Below, in pieces: positions 46,095 to 56,790 of a stretch of 64,000 nucleotides of DNA; position 1 is the first letter of the stretch; each line of letters starts with the position of its first letter. The stretch is from NCBI GenBank assembly GCA_033807775.1, contig CM066315.1, positions 4,406,501 to 4,470,500 on the forward strand, in the 5' to 3' direction. The notes below the pieces were generated by a model. That model had not been told where the DNA came from and searched no databases. It saw only the letters and a list, made by a program, of their open reading frames with translations. The translations under genes and the position numbers were made by a program. This DNA comes from Saussurea involucrata (taxonomy: Eukaryota; Streptophyta; Magnoliopsida; Asterales; Asteraceae).

Positions 46095-46284
46095 AAATGG
46101 GGTTTTGATAAGTTGGTATCACTGGACTCATTTAAGAATTGTGAAAATGGGTATTTGGCGAATGATGATTCATGTGTGTTTAAAACACTTCAGCTCCAAA
46201 CACACATGAATCATCATTCGTCAAATACGCATTTTCACAATTCTTAAATGAGTCCAGTGATACCAACTTGTCAAAACCCCATTT
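46095..46284. repeat. 190-bp near-perfect hairpin inside the MULE
   Basis: Arms of about 86 bases (46095-46180 and 46196-46284) pair with only a few mismatches around a loop of about 15 bases. Outer words AAATGGGGTTTTGATAAGTT and its inverse, inner CATGTGTGTTT/AAACACACATG. Lies between the two convergent genes of the element. Confidence 0.9.
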
Positions 46285-46687
46285 CATATTATATATATAC
46301 ACACATATACATATGCTTCTAAATGAACATTGATAACACATATAGTTTGTATTCCATCCAACAAGCTCTTCATCTTCAATCTTTCTGACCCTTCTTCAAC
46401 GGCTTCTGCTTTTGCAACCACGTATGGCCATTGTGTACCACAACCCGCACACACTTTAGCAAATGAGTTGAGGGTTGTCATATATTCTACAAGAGGAGTA
46501 GGCCCACGAATGAGGTAACCTCTGACTTGACCTTGCATGATGTATCCAACCTAACCGTGGTTCAGCGGCTTAAAAACTACTTTTCAGAGAAATTAACAAC
46601 AACAAAAAATACAAAACAACAACACAGTAAAAAAAATACAAATAACAACACAGTAAAAAAAATACAAAAAAAAAATATAACCACCAC

Positions 46688-47010
46688 CTACTTAAAAATT
46701 GATTTAGTTTCATCAATCCAAGCTTGCTTCTCGTTTACCTTCGCTTGAATAATTGCAAAGTCTTGCAGAATATGGTGAATTGCTTCTTGTTCTCGACGAA
46801 CACGAGCCTCCCGAGCTTTTATATCCCCTTTCATCCTTTTGATCTCCCTGTCTTCCTCTTCGATCTTTCTCAAATGGACTGCCTTCCTGTCCATCATTTT
46901 TTCCACTCTTCTGTTAGTTCATCTATCTCCTTTTCCTTTTTTGCTATGGCGACCTCGATTTGAGGTGACATTTTTTCAGGAGTAGACTTAGGGTTTGATG
47001 ACGATGCCAT
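46688..47010 (-). pseudogene. MULE second ORF, coiled-coil protein, one frameshift
   Basis: Starts at ATG 47010 just inside the right terminal repeat and runs toward the transposase. The first frame encodes MASSSNPKST and a Lys/Glu-rich helix, then reaches a stop at an A6 run near 46896-46901. A second frame, open upstream from about 46906 to 46688, continues the same highly charged heptad-like helix (KAVHLRKIEEEDREIKRMKG) and ends SIFK. A one-base indel at the A-run explains the switch. No domain is recognised. Position and direction resemble mudrB of maize MuDR, but no sequence similarity is claimed. A further minus-strand open stretch (about 46538-46330, with CAGCGTQWPYV) may be another piece of the same gene. 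Confidence 0.6.
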
Positions 47011-47952
47011 TTGTGGATGAAATGAGAGAAGAGAGAAAGCAATTCAAAGAAAGAAAGCAAGAGAGAAATCAAGAAAGAAAGCAAGAACAAGTGTGAATTG
47101 TGAATTGCATATTACTGATATTTATGGATGAAATCTCAAACATGCAAATGAATTTCAACCACAAATCGGTCTTCAAAGTACAATAATTGTGGAAAAAAAC
47201 AGTAAAAGCATGCAAGATTCGTCTAAGTACAGGGACCAAAAGTGTAAATTTTCAGGGACCAAAAGTGTAAATTTTCAGGGACCAAAAGTGAAAATTTTGG
47301 TCCATCGCGGGCTGCGATCGCGGGCAGGGACCAAAAGTGCACCGCAACCAAAGTTGAGGGGCTTCGCGGGGCATTTGGGGCCAAAAATACGTGCCACGTC
47401 AGCCCTAGCCCGCGATCGCGGGATCCATTGCGGGTATTTTGGGTATTTTTGCAAAATGGATTTTTTTTTGGGTATTTTGGTAACAGTTGATCAAACTTTG
47501 GGTATTTTAATTAATTTCCCAAATTATTTTAATTGGTTTTGAGAAAACGATCAAAGTTTTTTTTATAAATTTGTTTAAAAAATAAGAAGGTATCGACGAA
47601 TAATAATATAATTAAATCAAAAAATCATATAGTAATATAATTAAATAAAAAAATATTCAATACTGGGCTCATTTCGAAGGTATCGACGAGACGATTATAA
47701 TGGTGTAACTTATTAAAATTAAAAGGTATTTTTTTAACGTATTTTAGTTAAAATACAATTATATGTGTTAATATAATAAAAGTGTAAAATGATAAATAGA
47801 AAACTGAAAGATATAAAATAAATTAATTATATAAGTATAAAAGGGTGAAATGTAAATTTGAAATAAAAAAATAAAAAAAATAAAGTGTGTGAGAGGGTAT
47901 ACAAAAATGTGGCAGGGGGTATACTTAGAATCCCCATATATATATATATATA

Positions 47953-48328
47953 GGGGAGGTATCCGTTGCAAACCAGTCAGTTTGTGCAAACCCGTGCAAA
48001 CTCATATCTACCTTCATGAATCTGCAAAATTTGTATAATTTGGCTTCATGAATCTATATTTTGGCTTCATGAATATAAAATTTGTCTTCATGAATATAAA
48101 ATTTGTCTTCATGAATATATATAATTTGGCTTCATGAATCTTTTTCCGGTGGAGGCCTAAAATACCCTTATGGATATAAAAAAATAAGTTACGTGATTGG
48201 TGGAGATGGAAAAATATGGTAAAGGCCCTAAAATACTCTTATGGATAAAAAAGAAGAAGTTACGTGATTGGTGGATATGAATTTGCACAGCTTGCACAAA
48301 CTAACTGGTTTGCAATGAATAATTTACC

Positions 48329-48329
<1 letters not shown>
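47953..48329. mobile_element. (TA)n-bounded element with TTCATGAA repeats
   Basis: Between (TA)n tracts at about 47936-47952 and 48330-48346. Ends AGGTATCCGTTGCAAACCAG and CTGGTTTGCAATGAATAATT are inverted, followed by GTTTGTGCAAAC and GTTTGCACAAAC-type words. Contains about six copies of a 20-22-bp unit with the TTCATGAAT word (48014-48142) and a direct repeat of AAGTTACGTGATTGGTGGA. Confidence 0.78.
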
Positions 48330-48366
<37 letters not shown>

Positions 48367-48375
48367 CACGCACGC

Positions 48376-50679
48376 TGTAAAGCCCGTGTCCCGGTACATA
48401 TTTTATTTATTAATTATTCTAATTATTGTTAATATTTTAGTTAACGAGGTTTAGTCGAATCGGACCAAAAGGTTAATTGTGACAACTCTTGGGTTCTTGC
48501 AAGGAAAGGGATAAGTTAAGGGGCTAGTAGGGACTTCCACCCAAAGTTTGGAAAGGGGTCAGCCCAAGGGTCGCCCTATCCCCCTTCCCCTTCGGTTTCA
48601 CAGTAGCACCACCCCAATCGCAAGTCATTCTCCCCATCCCCTTCCCATTGTTGTCACCGGCGAAGTGAGTGCAAGAGAAAGAGAGAGAGATCGACGAGGA
48701 AGAAGAAAATCGAAAGGGAAAGAGAGGGTGGTCGCCGACCGGAGAAGAGAAAGGGAGGAGGCTGCCGCCGCGTGGTTGACGGAAAAAGAGAGGAAGAAGA
48801 CGTCGGGTTTGGTCGGAAAAGAAGAGAAAGGAGACGCGATGAGGTAGTTCCGTTTAATCTTTTTCGGTTGTTCTTTTGTTGTCTAAGCACCGCCGTAAAC
48901 CGCCACCACCGCCACCGGAGGCGGCAGTGGGTGGTGCTCGGATGCTGCCCAGCGTGGCATGGCCCTTGTCTCAGTAAGCTTGTAGCTTTCCGGGTCTGTT
49001 TGATTAAGACATGGCTTAATGGTGTAAAAATTCAATAGTTATCTTTTTATGTAATTTTTAGTGTTCTGTCCAGTTCTTCAATCGTGCGTAACTTTTCCGT
49101 CATAACTCCGATTGAGCCGAAATTGGTACCCACGGTTCCAGTACGGGGTCGGTCACGTTTTCCGTGTTTTAGCGGAAAACTGGTTCAGCCTCTAGCTAGG
49201 TGAAAAAGTGGTCGCAAGATTGGTATTTTGTCATTTTATGTGAATGTCGATTTTCTGCCACTGTTTTGTCGTGGCCGTAACTTTTTACTCGTAACTTGGA
49301 TTGATATGAAATCGGTGGCCGAAGTTCACTAATCGAGTCAGGAAAGTTTTTCGTGTTTTGGCGAAAGTCTGTTTAGGTCTGTAGCTGGGCCGTATGGGGC
49401 TGTTTATACAGTCTGGTCCGAAAAACTTCCAGCTTTCTGTCCCTGTTTTGTTTTACGCATAACTCTTGCTTGGAATGTCGGTTTGGGATGGGACTGGTGC
49501 CAAAAGTTTTGTTTCGGAGTCTATTAAGTTCCTCTGTTTTGTGGAAAGACCAATTCGAACCATAGCTAGGGCGAAGTTGCCATGTTGTACTGAAAGGTCC
49601 GGGTGTTCGCTGTTCTGCGACGCGTTTTTGTAAAATCTATAGTAAATCGTAGAAAAATAGTTAGGACGCGTGCGATACGTCCCTGAAACCGTAAGACTTA
49701 GAACTTCGTAATTATGAATTTTAATTTCTGTATTTATCAGTTTTAAGGGGGTAAAACAGGTCCCGAACAGACCCGTAATTTCTAATAAAAAGCTGGAATT
49801 TTAGTCGTTTGAAAACTAGTAAACGTGTTATGGGTCGGGACTCTCCTTTGACTTTTATTACGTATTTAGGTGGGAGAAAGTGAAGAAGATTGCCGTGTTG
49901 GTGTTGCGTTTGTGAGCACGTTGCTTAGCATTGAGGTGAGTTCTCTCACCGCGTAGTTAGGAATTTCATGTATGTCGCTATTTTGTGTTACGTGTGATTA
50001 CGTGTATTTATGTGCTTACGTGAACTAGATGGGATGTGATAACTGGTTGTGATTTATTAGATTCGTATGTGGAATATATATATGCATGTGTACACCTCGG
50101 TGGGACTGAGGGGCTCGGTGGGACCGAGGGCTTGGTGGGACTAAGCTAGTACAACAATTTTTACTCGGTGGGACCGAGGGCTCGGTGGGACTGAGCTTGT
50201 ATTAATTACTCGGTGGGACCGAGGGCTCGGTGGGACTGAGCTTATATTAATGTATTTTGTGTACTCGGTGGGACCGAGGTTCGTGCTTATATAATAAACA
50301 TTATGTGGTTTGATATTCGTGGTGATGGTGATGTTGCCTACTTGCGATTAGGGGCGATATGCGTGGGGTTGCTACCTACGCGCGTGATTGAATTCACTAA
50401 GCGTTTAGCTTACCCTTTCCCAATGTGTTGTTATTTCAGGTGCGGACGGCAGTCGGGCGTGACAGTACACACATGGAGCGCGGAGTGTCAAATATTATTA
50501 ATCTTTCACTTTTGAACCCTTGAATTTAGTTATGAAATTTTCCGCTGCATGAACTTTGTTGATGGTTTGAAGTAACGACGTTAATTTTATTTAAGACGTG
50601 AATTATTAAATCATGGTTGTTTTAATGAAATGTATGTTTTAAAAATTTTAAATTTCCTTGTAATTTTTGGGACGTTACA
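48376..50679 (+). repeat. 5' LTR of the Tekay-like element
   Basis: 2304 bp, TG to CA. Compared with the 3' LTR by eye it differs at 49510 (T against C at 55560) and 50446 (A against G at 56496). Holds a tandem array of CTCGGTGGGACCGAG hairpin units. Short open frames inside it (for example 48548-48847) occur identically in both LTRs and are not thought to be genes. Confidence 0.95.
50094..50275 (+). repeat. LTR array of CTCGGTGGGACCGAG hairpin units
   Basis: About eight copies of CTCGGTGGGAC-CGAG or -TGAG, several as back-to-back pairs (ACCGAGGGCTCGGTGGGAC), separated by AT-rich spacers. Each unit can pair CTCGGT with ACCGAG, or with ACTGAG through G-U. Repeated identically in the 3' LTR at 56144-56325. 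Confidence 0.85.
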
Positions 50680-50681
50680 AC

Positions 50682-50694
50682 TTGGTATCAGAGC
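50682..50694 (+). other. Primer-binding site of the Tekay-like element
   Basis: TTGGTATCAGAGC, two bases after the LTR, complementary to the 3' end of plant initiator tRNA-Met, the usual primer in this group. Confidence 0.9.
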
Positions 50695-51476
50695 ACGGCT
50701 TGAGTGAATCAAACACATCTCGGTGTGTTTGGTCTCAAGTTGCGGCTAAGAGATCTTTAAATTCTTTTATTAAAATCTTTGTTTTAAATGAAAAGAGAAA
50801 ACCCGTTTGGGAACGGTGATCGTGGGCGCAGTGTGTACAGTCAGCCGACGCCAGCTGGGAAGGTAAGGAACTTAGTGTACCTATTGCTTTCAGGTGTAGT
50901 GTATGCATGCTAGATTGCTTATGTGAACTGTATGGTACCGTATGCTGGTTTATCGCTTATAGGAACTCATGCTAGCTTTGATAGGTTGTTAAGCGAATGT
51001 ACTCTAGGTTGTATGCAGTAGGAACTGAATAGCCTTAGAATATTAGATTTAGTTCTATTGCGCAGCTCTTGTTTGAGTCCAACCGTTCTAGGATAGAGTC
51101 TCTTATTCGAACGTCTATTTGGTTTTACACTGTATACGACCGTGCATTCACGAGGCGACTCGTCAGGGTTAGTGGGGTTTCCGTGTTAGCAAAGGATAGT
51201 GGGTGATATGACCTTTCTAGGGAGTTAGGAAAGGTGTTTGTACGGGCTAGATTGACTATATGTGTCTATTTGTGGTAATCGACTACTTGAATGTCTCGGG
51301 ACAGGACTCGAAACGAGTAAGGATAGGTGTGAAGGGTAGTAGTAGAGCTCCTACTATCTGAAGCACAGGATCCATGCTTGAGTCGGGGAGAGTCACGAGG
51401 GAGCCAAGGAGTGGAGTATGAGCGTGGTAGGGTGAGTTATATGTGCTTTTAGATCTCTGAATTTTCTCTTTCTAGA

Positions 51477-52885
51477 ATGGTCAATACAAGAAGGAACAAC
51501 GCGGCAGCGTCGCGAGCCGGGTCGGGGATTACTGAGGAGCGTATTAGGGAACTGATTGCTACCGAGGTTTCCCGCGCGATCGGGGAGGCGATCCCCGAGA
51601 TCATCACTGCTATTCGAGAGGAAGTGGTGATCCTACTGGAGGAGCGTATTGCAGCTACTCCACTGCCTGCGGAGGGTCATCCCCGTAACCGAGAATTCCA
51701 ATACCGGGATCTCTCCGCCTGTTCCCCGCCAGAATTTAAGGGAGACCTGGATCCGATTACAAGTATGCGATGGGTATCTGACATGGAGTTCGCATTTTTG
51801 ACCAGTGGTTGCCCGGACAACCTAAAGGTCTGTTTTGCAGTAAATCTACTTCGTGACGGCGCGAAGGATTGGTGCGCCTCGGCATTGACGGCTGCCGAAC
51901 GCACTACCTTGACCTGGAACGAGTTTGTCACTCGTTTCCGTGCAGAGTATGTACCGCCGGTAGAGATGGAGAGAATCGCTAAAGAATTCCTAGAGCTCAC
52001 CCAGACAACAGAGACGGTAAAAGAGATGAACAGGAAATTTACCGAGATGGCATTATTCTGTCCTCAGTATGCCGCCTCGGAAGAGATGAAGATGTCAAGG
52101 TATAAAGATATGCTACGCACGAAGATCCGAGAATTTGTTAGCACGGCACAGTACACTTCGTTATCCGCCATGATGGACGCCGCTCGAAGGAGGGAGCTCG
52201 AGCTGGAGACCCAAGCTAAGAAGCGGAAGGCGGCACAGCCAGTGACGCCCATCTCGGCAGCACCGAAGCGTTCGAGGTTTACAGATTCGCGCACGGGTTC
52301 TGGGAGTGGCGGGTTTAAGCCCCGAGATACCGGAGTTAGGAGAGTTGAGGGATGTTTTAAGTGTGGCCAACCCGATCACCTCAGCCGGGATTGTAAGGTT
52401 CCGTTAGTGGTTTGCTTCAACTGTAATCAGACGGGCCATGTAAGGGCCAACTGTTCTAGAGCAGGGGTAGCTATTGGGGGTGGAGCACAGAGGGCGCCTG
52501 GGAATGCCCCATTACGCATCACTGATGGTCGAGCTGGTCAGCCGGGGGCGGGAGCGGCTCAAGGTAGAGTTCATCAGTTGACGGTGGATGAGGCGCAAGC
52601 GACGCCTAAAGTGGTTACAGGTATATCCCTTTTGCTTCTTTCTTCTTGTCTTTCCGTTCCATGTCATGTATTTATTTGTGGTTCAGCTATACGTTAGGAA
52701 CGTTCCTAGTTAACTTGGTGCCTGCGGTTGTGACGTTTAATAGCGGGGCTACTCCCTCTTTTGTGTCTCGCACTTTTAGCGAGGGTTTGGGTCGAGTTCT
52801 AGGACGATTGAGTCATCCTCTTGTTGTCGAGGTGGATGATGTTAGGACCTTGACGGACACGGACGTGTTTCGCGTTGTACCCTAG
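51477..52885 (+). pseudogene. gag and protease region with an intron-like segment
   Basis: Gag from ATG 51477: an N-terminal helix region, a retrotransposon-gag domain (MRWVSDMEFAFLTSGCPDN) and two CCHC knuckles (CFKCGQPDHLSRDC, CFNCNQTGHVRANC). At 52621 the coding sequence meets GTATATCC, and after 77 bases TACGTTAG ends at 52697; removing 52621-52697 restores the frame and joins gag to protease. Unspliced, gag stops at 52695-52697. The protease site reads NSG instead of the family DSG, so the catalytic Asp is changed to Asn. The protease frame ends early at 52883-52885; family sequence continues after a one-base shift. Thus gag could be produced, protease activity is unlikely. Confidence 0.82.
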
Positions 52886-54408
52886 AGATCTCAGGAGTGC
52901 GGTTTCCCATTGACCGGATCCCGATTGCTATGCGGGAACTTTGTGTGATTGTGGGCATGGACTGGATGGATAAGTTTGACGCGGAGATTGTTTGTCGTCA
53001 CAAACAAGTGCGAGTTCGAATCCCAAGCGGGGGAGAACTGTTAGTTCAGGGAGATTCGTCTAGGCAGACTACGGCCATATGTTCGGCTGCGAGAGCTCGA
53101 AGGTGCCTCCAGCATAGTGGGCAGGGATACTTGGTTTATGTGATGGACACGCGAGTTGGGGAAGCGAAGGAGGCTAAATAAGCTTACGGTAAAGGATCGT
53201 TATCCTTTGCCAAGGATTGACGATCTTTTCGACCAGTTGCAGGAACTTCTCGAAGAGGAGTTCATAAGTCCAAGTTCTCGATTCACCCGGGAGCTACAAA
53301 GGTGTACAGAGAATTGTGTGGAGGTTACTGGTGGCCCGGCATGAAGCGGGATGTTGCTAGATGTGTGGAGGTATGTATGACCTGTCGGAAGGTCAAAGCG
53401 GAATCGTTGACCGTCTGACCAAGAGTGCACACTTCTTGGCCATCAGGGAGAGCTCCTCGGCGGAGAAGCTTGCGGAGGTGTTTGTGCGTGAGATCGTGGC
53501 CAGGCACGGGGTGCCAGTTTCGATTGTCTCCGATAGGGATACTCGTTTACCTCTCGGTTTTGGGAGAAGTTCCAGTCGGAGATGGGTACACGATTACACT
53601 TTAGCACGGCCTTTCATCCACAGACGGACGGGCAGAGCGAGCGAACCATTCAGACCCTCGAGGATATGCTTCGAGCTTGTGTCATCGATTTTGGAGCTAG
53701 TTGGGATCAGTACTTACCCTTGGAGGAATTTTCTACAACAACAGCTACCACTCTAGTATTGGCATGCCGCCATACGAGTTGTTGTACGGTAGGAAATGCA
53801 GGACGCCCGTTTGTTGGGGCGAGGTGGGGCATCGGGTATTAGGGAGTACTGACATCGTGTTGAAGACGACGGAGACAATTCAGATGGTGCGGGATCGTTT
53901 GGTTACTGTACAGAGTCGGCAGAAGAGTTACGCCGACAAAAGGCGATCCGACTTGGAGTTTCAGGTGGGTGATTATGTATTGTTGAAGGTTTCACCCTGG
54001 AGAGGGGTGATCCGGTTTCGTAAGCGGGGGGAGCTAGGGCCTCGCTATATTGGGCTTTACCGGATCATCGCCTACGTGGGGAAAGTGGCTTACCGGTTGG
54101 AGTTACCGGAGGAACTGAACTTGATTCACAACACCTTCCACGTTTCGCAATTGCGGAAGTGTGTGATGAATGAGTCTATAGTAGTACCGCTCGAAGATAT
54201 TCAGATCGACGAGCGGCTTAATTACGTGGAAAATCCAGTTGCTATTCTTGACAGGAGGACGAGAACCTCGCGGAACAAGGTTGTTGGTTTGGTGGAGGTT
54301 CAATGGAGACACCGAAAGGGTTCCGAGTGGACTTGGGAACCTGAAGCGGAGATGCGAGAGAATTATCCGGAGCTGTTTGCGGGTGTAGACTTCGGGGACG
54401 AAGTCTAA
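52886..54408 (+). pseudogene. pol remnant: RT scrap, integrase and chromodomain-like end
   Basis: After the protease tail (MDWMDKFDAEIV) only about 25 residues of reverse transcriptase survive (VKDRYPLPRIDDLFDQLQ). They abut LLEEEFISPSS, which in intact elements lies upstream of that point, so the order is rearranged. Next is the integrase zinc-binding end (CVEVCMTCRKVKA). The first catalytic Asp region is deleted and the core resumes at IVDRLTKSAHFLA. The second Asp (SDRDTR) and the Glu (QSERTIQTLED) remain but in shifted frames (breaks near 53545 and 53735). From 53701 to 54408 one frame is open, covering the rest of integrase and a chromodomain-like end (VEVQWRHRKGSEWTWEPEAE). RNase H is absent. 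Confidence 0.88.
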
Positions 54409-54425
54409 TTCAAGCGCGGGAGAGT

Positions 54426-56729
54426 TGTAAAGCCCGTGTCCCGGTACATATTTTATTTATTAATTATTCTAATTATTGTTAATATTTTAGTTAACGAGGT
54501 TTAGTCGAATCGGACCAAAAGGTTAATTGTGACAACTCTTGGGTTCTTGCAAGGAAAGGGATAAGTTAAGGGGCTAGTAGGGACTTCCACCCAAAGTTTG
54601 GAAAGGGGTCAGCCCAAGGGTCGCCCTATCCCCCTTCCCCTTCGGTTTCACAGTAGCACCACCCCAATCGCAAGTCATTCTCCCCATCCCCTTCCCATTG
54701 TTGTCACCGGCGAAGTGAGTGCAAGAGAAAGAGAGAGAGATCGACGAGGAAGAAGAAAATCGAAAGGGAAAGAGAGGGTGGTCGCCGACCGGAGAAGAGA
54801 AAGGGAGGAGGCTGCCGCCGCGTGGTTGACGGAAAAAGAGAGGAAGAAGACGTCGGGTTTGGTCGGAAAAGAAGAGAAAGGAGACGCGATGAGGTAGTTC
54901 CGTTTAATCTTTTTCGGTTGTTCTTTTGTTGTCTAAGCACCGCCGTAAACCGCCACCACCGCCACCGGAGGCGGCAGTGGGTGGTGCTCGGATGCTGCCC
55001 AGCGTGGCATGGCCCTTGTCTCAGTAAGCTTGTAGCTTTCCGGGTCTGTTTGATTAAGACATGGCTTAATGGTGTAAAAATTCAATAGTTATCTTTTTAT
55101 GTAATTTTTAGTGTTCTGTCCAGTTCTTCAATCGTGCGTAACTTTTCCGTCATAACTCCGATTGAGCCGAAATTGGTACCCACGGTTCCAGTACGGGGTC
55201 GGTCACGTTTTCCGTGTTTTAGCGGAAAACTGGTTCAGCCTCTAGCTAGGTGAAAAAGTGGTCGCAAGATTGGTATTTTGTCATTTTATGTGAATGTCGA
55301 TTTTCTGCCACTGTTTTGTCGTGGCCGTAACTTTTTACTCGTAACTTGGATTGATATGAAATCGGTGGCCGAAGTTCACTAATCGAGTCAGGAAAGTTTT
55401 TCGTGTTTTGGCGAAAGTCTGTTTAGGTCTGTAGCTGGGCCGTATGGGGCTGTTTATACAGTCTGGTCCGAAAAACTTCCAGCTTTCTGTCCCTGTTTTG
55501 TTTTACGCATAACTCTTGCTTGGAATGTCGGTTTGGGATGGGACTGGTGCCAAAAGTTTCGTTTCGGAGTCTATTAAGTTCCTCTGTTTTGTGGAAAGAC
55601 CAATTCGAACCATAGCTAGGGCGAAGTTGCCATGTTGTACTGAAAGGTCCGGGTGTTCGCTGTTCTGCGACGCGTTTTTGTAAAATCTATAGTAAATCGT
55701 AGAAAAATAGTTAGGACGCGTGCGATACGTCCCTGAAACCGTAAGACTTAGAACTTCGTAATTATGAATTTTAATTTCTGTATTTATCAGTTTTAAGGGG
55801 GTAAAACAGGTCCCGAACAGACCCGTAATTTCTAATAAAAAGCTGGAATTTTAGTCGTTTGAAAACTAGTAAACGTGTTATGGGTCGGGACTCTCCTTTG
55901 ACTTTTATTACGTATTTAGGTGGGAGAAAGTGAAGAAGATTGCCGTGTTGGTGTTGCGTTTGTGAGCACGTTGCTTAGCATTGAGGTGAGTTCTCTCACC
56001 GCGTAGTTAGGAATTTCATGTATGTCGCTATTTTGTGTTACGTGTGATTACGTGTATTTATGTGCTTACGTGAACTAGATGGGATGTGATAACTGGTTGT
56101 GATTTATTAGATTCGTATGTGGAATATATATATGCATGTGTACACCTCGGTGGGACTGAGGGGCTCGGTGGGACCGAGGGCTTGGTGGGACTAAGCTAGT
56201 ACAACAATTTTTACTCGGTGGGACCGAGGGCTCGGTGGGACTGAGCTTGTATTAATTACTCGGTGGGACCGAGGGCTCGGTGGGACTGAGCTTATATTAA
56301 TGTATTTTGTGTACTCGGTGGGACCGAGGTTCGTGCTTATATAATAAACATTATGTGGTTTGATATTCGTGGTGATGGTGATGTTGCCTACTTGCGATTA
56401 GGGGCGATATGCGTGGGGTTGCTACCTACGCGCGTGATTGAATTCACTAAGCGTTTAGCTTACCCTTTCCCAATGTGTTGTTATTTCAGGTGCGGGCGGC
56501 AGTCGGGCGTGACAGTACACACATGGAGCGCGGAGTGTCAAATATTATTAATCTTTCACTTTTGAACCCTTGAATTTAGTTATGAAATTTTCCGCTGCAT
56601 GAACTTTGTTGATGGTTTGAAGTAACGACGTTAATTTTATTTAAGACGTGAATTATTAAATCATGGTTGTTTTAATGAAATGTATGTTTTAAAAATTTTA
56701 AATTTCCTTGTAATTTTTGGGACGTTACA
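54426..56729 (+). repeat. 3' LTR of the Tekay-like element
   Basis: 2304 bp, same length as the 5' LTR and identical except for two positions noted there. Followed directly by the CACGC target duplication. Confidence 0.95.
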
Positions 56730-56790
56730 CACGCGCGTGGACATAAATGCATATTTTGTCAATTATGTCATTTAATTTGTCAAGATCAAA

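Larger units (their letters stand above)
42562..47520 (+). mobile_element. MULE (Mutator-like) element with transposase and second ORF
   Basis: Perfect 9-bp target duplication AAATTATTT at 42553-42561 and 47521-47529. Ends GGGAAATTAATTAAAATACCC and its inverted partner open terminal repeats of about 380 bp that include several GCGATCGCGG palindromes and repeated GGGACCAAAAGTG words. A transposase runs rightward from the left repeat; a coiled-coil ORF runs leftward from the right repeat. Length 4959 bp. Likely autonomous in origin, now with frameshifts in both genes. Confidence 0.93.
39141..47935. mobile_element. Outer (TA)n-bounded foldback element holding nested MULEs
   Basis: Ends GGGGGTTACTAAGCCTACC and GGGGTATACTTAGAATCCCC are imperfect inverted repeats next to (TA)n tracts. 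Inside, 41700-41850 and 47640-47860 are an inverted pair (GTTACACCATTATAACCGTC against GACGATTATAATGGTGTAAC). The MULEs at 39270-41678 and 42562-47520 are later insertions with their own 9-bp duplications; removing them leaves about 1.4 kb. The inference is an old foldback used as a landing site. Confidence 0.7.
48376..56729 (+). mobile_element. Ty3/gypsy retrotransposon, Tekay-like chromovirus, non-autonomous
   Basis: Complete structure: 5-bp target duplication CACGC at 48371-48375 and 56730-56734, two 2304-bp LTRs starting TGTAAAGCCC and ending GACGTTACA, a tRNA-Met-type primer site after the left LTR and a short purine stretch (GCGGGAGAG) before the right one. The internal region is only about 3.75 kb. 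Gag, protease, zinc-binding and integrase parts and a chromodomain-like end are present, while most of reverse transcriptase and all of RNase H are missing. With near-identical LTRs, it must have moved recently using proteins of a relative. Confidence 0.95.

Noticed and set aside
48548..48847. Open frame of 99 residues, present twice (also 54598-54897)
   Set aside because: Both copies lie at the same place in the two LTRs; low-complexity Arg/Lys/Glu sequence in the transcribed leader, no family recognised.
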